A DNA stretch of 64,000 bases from Leptospira chreensis (GTDB lineage Bacteria > Spirochaetota > Leptospiria > Leptospirales > Leptospiraceae). Under the pieces are notes generated by a model. That model was not told the origin of the DNA and ran no database searches. It saw only the letters and a program-made list of their open reading frames with translations. Position numbers and translations under genes: made by a program. Location: NCBI RefSeq assembly GCF_016919165.1, contig NZ_JAFFPS010000015.1, forward strand, positions 19,171 to 83,170. Direction: 5' to 3'. Positions 56,061-64,000 of this stretch are shown piece by piece (within the stretch, counting starts at the first letter, position 1; each line of letters opens with the position of its first letter).

Positions 56061-57623
56061 GTGCCGATTTTGACTATAACTATGCTAATGTTTTTATCTA
56101 TATCCTTTTTGGTTCTTTACGGCTTTGATATTTTGGTTCTGTTCTACTTCGGTTTACACACCTACCTCATGGTGTTTCTGTATAGCAGATACAAACAAAA
56201 CTGTGCGGAGGACGAAACAAAACTCCTTTCTTTAAAGGATAAAAACCTTCCTACGGTTACAGTTCAACTCCCTATTTTTAACGAATTCTATGTCGTGGAT
56301 CGTTTGATTGAATCTGCATGTAACCTCGAATATCCTGCAAAAAAACTCCAAATCCAAGTCCTTGACGATTCCACTGATGAAACTGTGGAAAAGGTGGCGA
56401 CCCTTGTTGCTCAGTACAAGAAAAAAGGAATTTGGATCGAACACGTTCATAGAACCAACCGCAAAGGTCACAAAGCAGGCGCTCTCGATGAAGGAATGGC
56501 AAAAGCAAAAGGCGATTATATTGCTATTTTTGATGCGGATTTCACTCCAGACTCCGATTTTCTCCTTCGCACTATGGGATATTTTGAAGACGAATCCATA
56601 GGAATGGTCCAAACACGTTGGGGCCATATCAACGAAACATATAATATTTTAACCAAAGCCCAAAGTTTTGGAATCGATGGCCACTTTATGATCGAGCAGG
56701 TCGCGAGAAATGGTGCAAGCCTTTGGATGAACTTCAATGGTACTGCAGGAATCTGGAAACGCGCTTGTATTGAAGACGCTGGCGGTTGGGAACATGACAC
56801 CCTCACAGAAGACTTCGATCTTTCTTATCGTGCCGAACTAAAAGGTTGGAAATTCCGTTATATTAAAGACGTAGTTTGTAAGGCAGAAATCCCGGCGACT
56901 ATGAACGCTTATAAAGCACAACAATTCCGTTGGTGCAAAGGTTCGATCCAAACGGCAGTCAAACTCATCCCTAGAATTTGGAAATCAAACGAATCTTGGA
57001 AAATTAAAGGGGAAGCGATTACGCACCTCATCAATTATTCTGTACATCCACTGATGATCATCAATATCCTTCTTACGGCTCCACTTCTCCTTATGGAATT
57101 TTGGGCAGGGTTTAAGATGGATGACCTCCCAATGGAGATTCTTTTTGGATCGGCCGCAGTGCTTTCCATTGGATCCATGGGACCTGTGATTTTCTATGCA
57201 TACTCCCAACGCGAAATCCACAAAAACTGGAAATCCAAATTGGTTTACCTTCCCATCCTTGTGATGATTGGAACAGGGATTGCTGTGATGAACACATACG
57301 CCTGGGTGGAAGCCGTTTTTGGCGTCCAATCGGGTTTCAAACGCACCCCAAAACTCAGACTTGAGAAAGATGGGGATAGTTTGCAGGACAAAATCAAATA
57401 CGTAGTCCCAGTAGATTACCGAGCTTTCCTCGAGTTTTTTATGGGTGCCTATTGTGTATTTTGTATCTACCTTTCCTTTATGGTCGGAAAACCATACATG
57501 ATCGGTTTTATGGTTCTCTATTCTATCGGTTTTTTCTATGTCTCTTATCTTTCTGTGGCGGAGTCGTTCTGGAAATTCAAACCAGCGACCAAGGCAGAAA
57601 AGGAACTTCGTGCCGTCGCTTAG
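56061..57623 (+). CDS. processive family 2 glycosyltransferase
   Basis: 520 residues with N- and C-terminal membrane helices around a cytoplasmic GT2 domain. The processive-enzyme motif set is complete: VLDDSTDETVE (D), IAIFDADFTPDSDFL (DxD), LTEDFDLSYR (TED) and QQFRWCKGS (QxxRW). This is the pattern of cellulose synthase and ceramide/beta-glucosyltransferases. Its start is a GTG at 56061; an in-frame ATG at 56082 is an alternative. It makes a polysaccharide or glycolipid from a UDP-sugar; acceptor unknown. It is divergent from the membrane-TPR gene. Confidence 0.93.
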   Translation: MPILTITMLMFLSISFLVLYGFDILVLFYFGLHTYLMVFLYSRYKQNCAEDETKLLSLKDKNLPTVTVQLPIFNEFYVVDRLIESACNLEYPAKKLQIQVLDDSTDETVEKVATLVAQYKKKGIWIEHVHRTNRKGHKAGALDEGMAKAKGDYIAIFDADFTPDSDFLLRTMGYFEDESIGMVQTRWGHINETYNILTKAQSFGIDGHFMIEQVARNGASLWMNFNGTAGIWKRACIEDAGGWEHDTLTEDFDLSYRAELKGWKFRYIKDVVCKAEIPATMNAYKAQQFRWCKGSIQTAVKLIPRIWKSNESWKIKGEAITHLINYSVHPLMIINILLTAPLLLMEFWAGFKMDDLPMEILFGSAAVLSIGSMGPVIFYAYSQREIHKNWKSKLVYLPILVMIGTGIAVMNTYAWVEAVFGVQSGFKRTPKLRLEKDGDSLQDKIKYVVPVDYRAFLEFFMGAYCVFCIYLSFMVGKPYMIGFMVLYSIGFFYVSYLSVAESFWKFKPATKAEKELRAVA

Positions 57624-57700
57624 GAAGAGCGATGGTACTTACTTGACGAAACCCTTCCTTCCAAAAAGCTGTAAATTCAACCTAGGTCCAGGGGTCATCC

Positions 57701-57979
57701 ATGAGTGAAAAAGTCTACTGCGCGAACTGTTTGCATTGTGTTGTGGTTCGCCAATACGAATCGGAGCAAGATAAATACATTCTTCGAGTAAAATGTAATA
57801 AGAAGAAATGGTCTAAACGTTCCGGTGAAGAAAAACTTTATAAATACTTTACAGTGGCTCGCCGTATGCAAACCAACTGCGAGTATTATGAAGAAATGGG
57901 AGAGATTCTACCTTATATCAAGAACTTGAAAAAAGAACTCCCAATCAAAGACGAAATCTACATGGTGAAAGCCGTCTAA
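57701..57979 (+). CDS. small Cys-rich (zinc-ribbon-like) protein
   Basis: 92 residues starting ATG at 57701. The N-terminus has CANCLHC (CxxCxxC), followed by a later Cys in RVKCNKKKW and NCEYYEE. This may bind zinc or a metal cluster. The remainder is basic and Lys-rich. Not recognised. The RnfC-like gene starts 12 bases after it, so it probably belongs to the same transcript and may help the iron-sulfur protein, though this is only positional evidence. Confidence 0.65.
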   Translation: MSEKVYCANCLHCVVVRQYESEQDKYILRVKCNKKKWSKRSGEEKLYKYFTVARRMQTNCEYYEEMGEILPYIKNLKKELPIKDEIYMVKAV

Positions 57980-57991
57980 ATTATTATCGGC

Positions 57992-59149
57992 GTGTTGTTC
58001 CCCAGGTTACCTCGCGCCTTCGCTCGCAAACTTCACAAAACTGAAAACAAGAAAGAACGGACGATTCAGGGTCAATTCCTGATCCCCGTTCCTGCGGGCA
58101 GCGTTCTCTCCGATTCCTATCCCACTCGAGTCACACATGGTCAAGTTATGCTCGCACATAACGGAACAAAGGTGCTGGCTCCAGTCAATGGGGTAGCCAA
58201 TCTAACTCCAGACCAAAAATACTTCCAAATTAAACAGGATGGATCTTGGTCTACCACCTCTCCATATCATTTTAAGAAATATGATTTAGTGACTCTACTC
58301 GAGTCTTTTGATATTGGTGCTTTGTATTCTTTGGATTTGTTGGAAACTCCTCTCAAGGATTATTTTCAAAAATTTAACAAAGATTCGGCGTTTAAAATTG
58401 TATTATCGCCATTTTGTAGATACCAACATCTTAACTTTGAAGAAATGATCCTTCGGGATATGAAAGATGCCTATCTAGCATTTATCGAACTTTTGCAACT
58501 GGTATTTCCTAAAGCAGAAGTATCGAATTTTTTTGAAGTGCCCACTTTGGATTTTGAACACCCGAATGGAATTCCTGAGTATTTTTTGCACAAACAATTC
58601 AATGAATCTGTGGATAGGGCAAGAAAGGCTTTAATCCAACATGAAGTTTTGTTTTTAGGTGCAGAAACAATATTCCATATCTTGCGAAAGTTATACTATA
58701 ACGAACCTTTCACGAAAAGGCACCTCGCTGTGTTTTTAGTGGATCGTAAGGGAAGAATGGATGTTGAACCGCGTCAGTTTTTTTTAACCAACGGACAAGC
58801 ATTGGGTTTCATTCCAGCAAACTTAGACAAACGATACAAAATTGCTTCGTTTGAAACTGTGTTTGAAGAAGTAAAACCAATGGATGTAGGTTCTCTTGGT
58901 TACTTTAATATATACGAACATTACTCCATTACCTTATACGAAAAACTTCCTGCATCTAGAAAGGAATTCAGTTGTATTGATTGTATGGAGTGTAATAACT
59001 ACTGTCCAACGCATGCAAATCCAGTACAACTCATCAAAGGCAAAATAGAAGAGTTTGAAAAGATCCAATGTGTTTCTTGTGGAATTTGTACGGTGTATTG
59101 CCCTTCCGGTATTGATATTCGGAAACGAATCGAAGGAGTTGTTGTTTAA
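57992..59149 (+). CDS. RnfC-like iron-sulfur protein
   Basis: 385 residues, GTG start at 57992. Barrel-sandwich N-terminus (THGQVMLAHNGTKVLAPVNG) as in RnfC/NqrA, a middle domain, and two 4Fe-4S motifs at the C-terminus: CIDCMECNNYCP and CVSCGICTVYCP. The glycine-rich GGAGFPTGVK-type segment, in which full RnfC binds FMN/NADH, is not seen. So it is a trimmed RnfC. It sits between a Cys-rich small protein and a membrane protein that resembles RnfD; the other Rnf subunits are not in the window. Confidence 0.85.
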   Translation: MLFPRLPRAFARKLHKTENKKERTIQGQFLIPVPAGSVLSDSYPTRVTHGQVMLAHNGTKVLAPVNGVANLTPDQKYFQIKQDGSWSTTSPYHFKKYDLVTLLESFDIGALYSLDLLETPLKDYFQKFNKDSAFKIVLSPFCRYQHLNFEEMILRDMKDAYLAFIELLQLVFPKAEVSNFFEVPTLDFEHPNGIPEYFLHKQFNESVDRARKALIQHEVLFLGAETIFHILRKLYYNEPFTKRHLAVFLVDRKGRMDVEPRQFFLTNGQALGFIPANLDKRYKIASFETVFEEVKPMDVGSLGYFNIYEHYSITLYEKLPASRKEFSCIDCMECNNYCPTHANPVQLIKGKIEEFEKIQCVSCGICTVYCPSGIDIRKRIEGVVV

Positions 59150-59162
59150 CAACAATTAAGTT

Positions 59163-60053
59163 ATGTTAAAGAATCTTTATATTCTATCTGAAAATAGTTG
59201 GGGAGTGAAATCATCGGAGATATTTGCTGATTTCTTTTATTTTTTGACTCTGATGGGGTTTCTTGGATATTCTTTGGCTCATGTTCTACCCATTCCTATT
59301 TTACCCATTGTTATCACTTCCGTACTCACTTTAATTTATTTTGGTTTTTGTATTCGCGCCAATCAATCACCTTATTGGTTAGGACTACTGTCGCAGTTAA
59401 TCCTTGTTTTTCTTATATTGCCTACGAGTTGGTTGCATCCCATTTTGTTGCCAGTAGCATTTCTTTTTGCTTTGGTGGTTCATTATTTCCTAGGCCAACA
59501 GTATTCATTACGAGTTCCTATTTTTAGTTTGGTTCTGTTCTTTGTTCTGATTTGGGATACTGTGTTTTCCTTATTGGGATATTCCTTTCGAACTCCTGTG
59601 GAACTTGTTTCTTGGACTGGGATTTCTTTTGAGAATTCCATTCTTCCTTTGAAACTCCCATGGTTTAGCAATGTTCCTTGGAAGGGGATAGAGTTTTTAT
59701 CTTTTGCAGATAGCCTTGGTATTTATGTTCTTGTCGGAGTTGCTTGGGTATCGTTTCGAAGGACCGTCTTACTTGGTTTTTTCTTGGGATGGCTTTTGTT
59801 GTTTTCCCTTTGGGGAATTGGTTCGGGCCAGTTGAGTTTTAATTGGATTCTTTCTTATTCCGCAATTGCCTTCTTTTTGCACATGAGTCCGGGTCGAAAT
59901 TTTTACGGATCTTATTATGTTTCCTTACTTGGTTTTGTCATTTTACTTCCCATCGCCTTTTTTGTGGGTAAAATGGGGATAAGTGCCGTTTTAGTATTGG
60001 TTGTTTTTTTTCTTTTGGAAGGCCTCTTAGTTAGGGTTTTTCTTGGAAAATAA
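59163..60053 (+). CDS. polytopic membrane protein, possibly RnfD-like
   Basis: 296 residues with eight to nine membrane segments. LLPVAFLFALVVHYFLGQQYS and the preceding LIILP-type LVFLILPTSWLHP recall the RnfD/NqrB helices (LP..W....A...K..LGG), but the SGAT motif that binds FMN is not recognisable. It follows the RnfC-like gene by 13 bases and is probably in the same transcript. It could therefore be a degenerate or divergent RnfD; membrane-protein status is firm, the family is not. Confidence 0.6.
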   Translation: MLKNLYILSENSWGVKSSEIFADFFYFLTLMGFLGYSLAHVLPIPILPIVITSVLTLIYFGFCIRANQSPYWLGLLSQLILVFLILPTSWLHPILLPVAFLFALVVHYFLGQQYSLRVPIFSLVLFFVLIWDTVFSLLGYSFRTPVELVSWTGISFENSILPLKLPWFSNVPWKGIEFLSFADSLGIYVLVGVAWVSFRRTVLLGFFLGWLLLFSLWGIGSGQLSFNWILSYSAIAFFLHMSPGRNFYGSYYVSLLGFVILLPIAFFVGKMGISAVLVLVVFFLLEGLLVRVFLGK

Positions 60054-60088
60054 GTCGATCTTGAAAAGGTGGGAGTAAGTTATACCAT

Positions 60089-60550
60089 ATGAATCAACTT
60101 CTGGAGATTCTTGACCCTAAAAATATCATTTTCGATTTCAAAGCATCTACGAAAGAAGATGCCATTCGAAAAATGATCTCCCATATGGTCGCCACACAAT
60201 CGTTAGATCCAAGCCATGAAGAGGAAACCGTTTCCTCCCTAATGAATCGGGAGAAGTCTATGTCTACCGGCATAGGAAGTGGAGTTGCCATTCCACATTG
60301 TTCCGTTCATTATGTGAATGAGTTAAAATGTGCTATGGCAATTGCACCTCAAGGAATCGACTTTGATGCACTTGATCACGGTTTGGTTCAAATTTTTATT
60401 ATGCTTATTGTTCCTAAGAACAAGTTCCAAGATCATATCAAAACTTTGGCTTTGATTGCAAAAACACTCAACATTCCTGAAGAAAGAGAAAAACTCATCA
60501 AAGCCAAAAATTTCGAAGAAATCCAAAAGGCATTCCTTTCCAAAAGTTAA
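60089..60550 (+). CDS. ptsN: PTS EIIA-type regulator (PtsN-like)
   Basis: 153 residues of the fructose/nitrogen EIIA family. The phosphorylatable His is in TGIGSGVAIPHCSVHYV; other signs are TKEDAIRKMISHMV and LVQIFIMLIVPKNKFQDHIKTLALIAKTL. In spirochaetes this protein usually acts in regulation rather than sugar import. No EI or HPr gene is near. Its stop is four bases upstream of the permease gene GTG (60555), so translation is coupled. Confidence 0.92.
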   Translation: MNQLLEILDPKNIIFDFKASTKEDAIRKMISHMVATQSLDPSHEEETVSSLMNREKSMSTGIGSGVAIPHCSVHYVNELKCAMAIAPQGIDFDALDHGLVQIFIMLIVPKNKFQDHIKTLALIAKTLNIPEEREKLIKAKNFEEIQKAFLSKS

Positions 60551-60554
60551 TCCA

Positions 60555-61433
60555 GTGAAGTCGGAAGTTTTCCGTTTTCTGTATTTTTTGTTACTGTTAT
60601 CTTGTATCAGTAGTTTTGTTTCTGAATTCCACACAAAAGATAAATCCTATTTGTATGCTGATGCGGGAATGACCGAGATCCAAACTCAAGAAAATAGTTT
60701 TTTATCTTCCTATTTCCAATTTTGGAAATCTTTGGTTTTGGAATCGGGTGGTAAAACTGATAATGGAGAGACGGTTTATTCTCATATCGGAACTCGTTTT
60801 CTTTCTACTTTTCATTTAGCCATCTTTAGTATTCTTTTTGGTTCTCTCCTTGCCTTTGCTCTTTCCCTTGCTGCCACATACTTCCGGTCAGGTTTGTTAT
60901 ACGATTTCGTATCTTTTAGTTCTCATTTGATTCTATCAACTCCCATTTTTATTGTCGCAATCCTCTTGTTACTTGCTTTTTTTTATCGATTGGAATGGTT
61001 CCCTCCGGGTGGATATGAATTGGGAAACACATACTATGTAGTTTTACCAGGAATTACTTTGGGTTCCCGTATTTATGCTCGTATGTCTTTGTATCTATTG
61101 CCAGAAATTCGTAAAGAAGCGGATTCTAAGTATGTGCAGTTATTACAAACAAGATCTTATCCTTGGAGTCATATTGTAGGAAAAGAAATCTTCTTAAAAG
61201 TTCTACCGATTGCACTGATTCTTTTGGTATTAGATTTTGGATCTTTGTTATCAGGAGCTATGGTAGTAGAAGAAATTTTCTTTTTCCCGGGAATTGGAAA
61301 GTCTTTATATTATTCGATTAAATCGATGGATACGAAGTTACTGGCAACATTACTTATGTATTCGGGGATTTTATTTTATGTTCTGAATCGTATTGGATTT
61401 TACTTACAAAGATTCTTTTCCGGTGGTGTCTAA
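60555..61433 (+). CDS. Dpp/Opp-type ABC transporter permease (DppB-like)
   Basis: 292 residues from GTG at 60555, shortly after ptsN; an upstream in-frame ATG lies inside ptsN and is rejected. Six membrane segments are visible, with IGTRFLSTFHLAIFSILFG, a TPIFIVAILLL loop and the cytoplasmic coupling region KYVQLLQTRSYPWSHIVGKE, which is the EAA-type loop of peptide/nickel permeases. It pairs with the DppC-like gene two bases downstream. No binding protein or ATPase is in the window. Confidence 0.85.
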   Translation: MKSEVFRFLYFLLLLSCISSFVSEFHTKDKSYLYADAGMTEIQTQENSFLSSYFQFWKSLVLESGGKTDNGETVYSHIGTRFLSTFHLAIFSILFGSLLAFALSLAATYFRSGLLYDFVSFSSHLILSTPIFIVAILLLLAFFYRLEWFPPGGYELGNTYYVVLPGITLGSRIYARMSLYLLPEIRKEADSKYVQLLQTRSYPWSHIVGKEIFLKVLPIALILLVLDFGSLLSGAMVVEEIFFFPGIGKSLYYSIKSMDTKLLATLLMYSGILFYVLNRIGFYLQRFFSGGV

Positions 61434-61435
61434 AG

Positions 61436-62212
61436 ATGGCTACCGTATCTATCTTAGTAAGGTTTTTCTTTTTTGGACTGATTCTTATTGGTGTGATTGT
61501 TTTATCTGCACCAGTAAACGTGGACCTAACCAATAACAATCTACCTATTTTTTCTCCTGGGTTTTTGGTAGGCACAGATAGGTTGGGTCGCGACAATTTT
61601 GCCTTATTTTGTTACGGATCTTTATCCACTATTGTTCTTGTTGTCCCAGCTCGTATTTTGACTATCTTTGTATCTTTTATTTTGTCCGCCTTTTCGCTTT
61701 TCTTTCCGAAAAGGTCGGAATGGATTCTTTCCGGAGTTGTTTCTGTTTCTCTCGCAATTCCGTCCTTACTTTCTGCTTTGGTTGTGATGAGTCTCTTGCC
61801 GAATCATCCGTTCGCTATTTTTATTGCGATTTTAGTTTCAGACTGGGCATTGTCTTATGAGACTCTCACCGCAAAAATTCGTGAAATCAAACAAAGTCCT
61901 TATCTATCGGCGTCTCTCTGCATGGGCGCAAAACCCTACCAACTCATCCTTTTGCATTATCTACCAGCCCTTCGGGATATGTTTGGTTTTTTGTTTTTTT
62001 CGGGATTACCTGCTGTGGTGATGACGACAGCCTTGTTTTCCTATTTGGGAATCCAAACATCGCTTGGTGATACCGGTCCTGGGCTTGGAGAACAGATCTC
62101 ATTTTCTAAGGATTATTTTGATCAGTCTCCTGTTTCCGTTTTGCTTCCGATAGTTGCCATTTTAACTTTGGTGTATTCTTTGGGATCTAACCAGAAAAAG
62201 AATGAAACATAA
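61436..62212 (+). CDS. Dpp/Opp-type ABC transporter permease (DppC-like)
   Basis: 258 residues with about five or six membrane segments. N-terminal FLVGTDRLGRDNFALFCYGS is the typical DppC signature, followed by the coupling loop YLSASLCMGAKPYQLILLHYLP. It starts two bases after the DppB-like gene and its stop overlaps the PEGA gene start by eleven bases. Together with the DppB-like protein it would form the membrane channel for a peptide or similar solute; the ATPases must be encoded elsewhere. Confidence 0.87.
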   Translation: MATVSILVRFFFFGLILIGVIVLSAPVNVDLTNNNLPIFSPGFLVGTDRLGRDNFALFCYGSLSTIVLVVPARILTIFVSFILSAFSLFFPKRSEWILSGVVSVSLAIPSLLSALVVMSLLPNHPFAIFIAILVSDWALSYETLTAKIREIKQSPYLSASLCMGAKPYQLILLHYLPALRDMFGFLFFSGLPAVVMTTALFSYLGIQTSLGDTGPGLGEQISFSKDYFDQSPVSVLLPIVAILTLVYSLGSNQKKNET

Positions 62213-63845
62213 AATTTCAGCATTATTCATCATCCTGGGACTTGTATCCAATACCTTACCCTTATATTCCATTGATGATTATTATAATTTTCCTAACCAA
62301 AGTTACAAAGGGAGTGTTCTCTATGAAACCTCTCGAAATTTATGTTTATTCCCTTTTGTTGCAACCACTCCTGATCCCACCAGAGAATACTTAATTAAAG
62401 GAATTCCTTCCGTTCTACTTTCTGAACTTCGCAATTTAGAATATACCTATGTGGAACATCCAAAGGCAAATGTCGTGTATCATTCCTTTGGAGAAGCACC
62501 CGTTTTGACTTTGCAAGAGAAGATTGATGCGGAATCTCCAAATGTAAAAAGAAAGAAGAAAGAGATTCGTGACGAAAATGATTTAGAAGACTTACGTTCT
62601 GGTAAAAAACAACTGGCTCCAGAAAAAGACCCACGTTATGTAAAGGTCACGATCAAACAATTATGGAATAAAAAGGCTCCTACACCGGATGAAGCCTTTG
62701 GTTTGGCGACAAAATTAAATTGTGATTATATCGTAAGTGGTTCCTTTGAGGTGAAAGATAACGAACTTTTGACCAAGGTGTTTCTTTATGACGACTTTGA
62801 AGGAAAAACAATCCCTTTTGAACACAAAACTTCTGTCATTCGAGCCTATCAAGAAATGGGCCCTCTTGGTGAATCCATTAGGGAAAAATTACAAGGAAAA
62901 GATACAACGACTGTGGAAGTTTCTACCGCGGGAGAAGAGGGGGCTCTTGTTTATTTAGATGGGATTTATTTGGGAAAAACTCCTTTAGTGGGAAAAAAAT
63001 TTCCTGTCGGTAAACGATCGTTATTTGTATTTAAAGAAGGGTTCCATCCTTACAAACAAGAAATTCAGTTAGAAAAAGGAAAACCTTTTCCATTAGATGT
63101 GAAACTTTCCTTAAAATTAAGTAACTCATTTATTTCCGTGACTTCTAATGTTGAGTCCGATGTGTATTTAGGAATTCAGTATTTAGGCAAAACACCTATA
63201 AATCATATCGCCATTCCTTCTGGAATGAATCGATTGCGAATCTCAAAAGAAGGCCACATTGATAGTTTTCGCGCGGTGGATGCTCGCGATAATGAAGAAG
63301 TTGTGGTCGATGTGGAGATGAGAGAAGGAAAAACAGACGTTTATTATAAAAATAAACAGAATGTTTTTTTGGATCATACCTATAAAGATTTTGCCACCTA
63401 TTCGTTGTATGGTTCTCTTTTGTTTTATGTAAGTTATGTTTATTTGAATTATGCTTCTAGACAAGCTTATTCAGCGGCCAGGTCTCAGGTAACTCTTGTG
63501 GATGCGAGAGCCATTTCTTCCTTTTATCAAAATAACCCCGATGAATTTTTCTTTTGGTATGGAGTGCAAAACTCGATCATTGATAACGCAGAATCAAAAG
63601 CCAGAAGTTTGAAAAGTATGGCGGGGACTTTGCCAATGGAGAATCGCAGGGACAGGCAACTGGTTGGCGGTCCTATGGTGATTATGATGGGACTTATGCT
63701 CGTATCGGCGGCTACTTTCTATATTTTAGGCCTAGATGAAGAGACTTTAGAATTTGGTTATTTGCCTTTGAATCCATCCTCTGTCAGCTACGGCCAGAGT
63801 TCTCGTGAAGGGTATGGGTATATGCAGTTTAACGTGCGTTACTGA
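62202..63845 (+). CDS. exported PEGA-domain protein
   Basis: 547 residues with a signal peptide (SALFIILGLVSNTLPLYS). The middle contains two PEGA repeats, GALVYLDGIYLGKTPLVGKK and SDVYLGIQYLGKTPINHIAI (residues about 245-390), each an immunoglobulin-like module. A membrane-like segment lies about residues 405-420 and another near 495-510 (VIMMGLMLVSAATFYIL). The N-terminal domain resembles a TolB/CsgG-like region (VKVTIKQLWNKKAPTPDEAF), tentative. It overlaps the DppC-like gene and closes this co-directional run. Confidence 0.78.
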   Translation: MKHKISALFIILGLVSNTLPLYSIDDYYNFPNQSYKGSVLYETSRNLCLFPFVATTPDPTREYLIKGIPSVLLSELRNLEYTYVEHPKANVVYHSFGEAPVLTLQEKIDAESPNVKRKKKEIRDENDLEDLRSGKKQLAPEKDPRYVKVTIKQLWNKKAPTPDEAFGLATKLNCDYIVSGSFEVKDNELLTKVFLYDDFEGKTIPFEHKTSVIRAYQEMGPLGESIREKLQGKDTTTVEVSTAGEEGALVYLDGIYLGKTPLVGKKFPVGKRSLFVFKEGFHPYKQEIQLEKGKPFPLDVKLSLKLSNSFISVTSNVESDVYLGIQYLGKTPINHIAIPSGMNRLRISKEGHIDSFRAVDARDNEEVVVDVEMREGKTDVYYKNKQNVFLDHTYKDFATYSLYGSLLFYVSYVYLNYASRQAYSAARSQVTLVDARAISSFYQNNPDEFFFWYGVQNSIIDNAESKARSLKSMAGTLPMENRRDRQLVGGPMVIMMGLMLVSAATFYILGLDEETLEFGYLPLNPSSVSYGQSSREGYGYMQFNVRY

Positions 63846-63856
63846 TAATATAATCA

Positions 63857-63920
63857 CCCCGCCCTGATGTAGGGTGGGGAACTAGACCCGCCACCCAATG
63901 GTTTCCTTCTATCACAGATC
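63857..63920 (+). repeat. interspersed G+C-rich intergenic repeat, copy C
   Basis: CCCCGCCCT, a spacer, AGGGTGGGG, a spacer, then ACCCGCCACCCAATG, followed by GTTTCC and a TATCACA tail as in copy A. It begins twelve bases after the PEGA gene stop. The remaining bases to the window end show no gene and seem to prolong the similarity to copy A (TCTCCATCCAT region). Confidence 0.75.
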
Positions 63921-64000
63921 TCTCCATCCATCAAATCCAAAGCCCATTCCTTAAAATTATTCTTCCCATAAGTTCACATTTCTGTCGTTACCAAACATTC

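Overview
The window looks like chromosomal DNA of a Leptospira, most likely one of the saprophytic (L. biflexa-like) lineages. This is inferred from gene content and style: about 40 % G+C by eye, many spirochaete-type lipoproteins with loose lipoboxes (VVGC, LVSC, LISC, TISHC), many stand-alone sensor proteins, a eukaryote-like NADP-isocitrate dehydrogenase, SecA without its C-terminal zinc motif, and DUF115, PEGA and OmpL-like proteins. No tRNA, rRNA, CRISPR array, transposase or prophage gene was seen.

Layout. 0-7.6 kb: end of trmB, a metallo-beta-lactamase-fold hydrolase, several unknown proteins, icd with its terminator, and a GAF/adenylate cyclase. 7.6-14 kb: a secreted protein, a rhomboid-like protein lacking its catalytic His, an orphan immunity-like protein, a sodium:solute symporter, and a flavin monooxygenase/aldo-keto reductase pair. 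14-25 kb: sensory proteins (double GAF; multi-PAS with a lone phospho-acceptor helix; GAF-GGDEF) around an accessory patch at 15.3-18.4 kb (ArsR/AHSA1 pair, DUF4180, arylamine N-acetyltransferase, SDR), a lipoprotein hydrolase, an acyl-CoA dehydrogenase and a 545-base intergenic region with repeats. 24.9-27.3 kb: a complete arsenic operon arsR-arsC-DUF6428-acr3 behind a perfect palindrome that almost touches the arsR start codon.

27.4-39 kb: envelope and signalling genes, including a 1243-residue lipoprotein with repeated Ig/carboxypeptidase-regulatory-like modules, an ATPase-HDOD protein overlapping an orphan ABC ATPase, and a DUF115 protein whose reading frame runs about 91 codons upstream of its first conventional start, apparently beginning at ATT. 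39-43 kb: thioredoxin-like lipoprotein, glutamine amidotransferase and secA as one cluster. 43-49 kb: surface-protein region, with a cobalamin riboswitch ahead of two exported proteins, a di-haem peroxidase lipoprotein, small lipoproteins and an OmpL-like porin. 49-52 kb: RNase H, lipoprotein, Fur-family regulator and CCA/poly(A) polymerase, all overlapping or closely packed. 52-64 kb: an RlmK-like methyltransferase, an orphan MotA/TolQ-type protein overlapping a large membrane-TPR protein, a processive GT2 glycosyltransferase, and a long co-directional run (Cys-rich protein, RnfC-like, RnfD-like, PtsN, two Dpp-type permeases, PEGA protein).

Three copies of a G+C-rich interspersed repeat (20.88, 51.94 and 63.86 kb) lie in intergenic gaps. 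The best leads for new biology are the non-AUG-initiated DUF115 gene, the B12 riboswitch over surface-protein genes, the His-less rhomboid with a zinc ribbon, the interspersed repeat, and the structured leader of the GAF gene at 14.0 kb.
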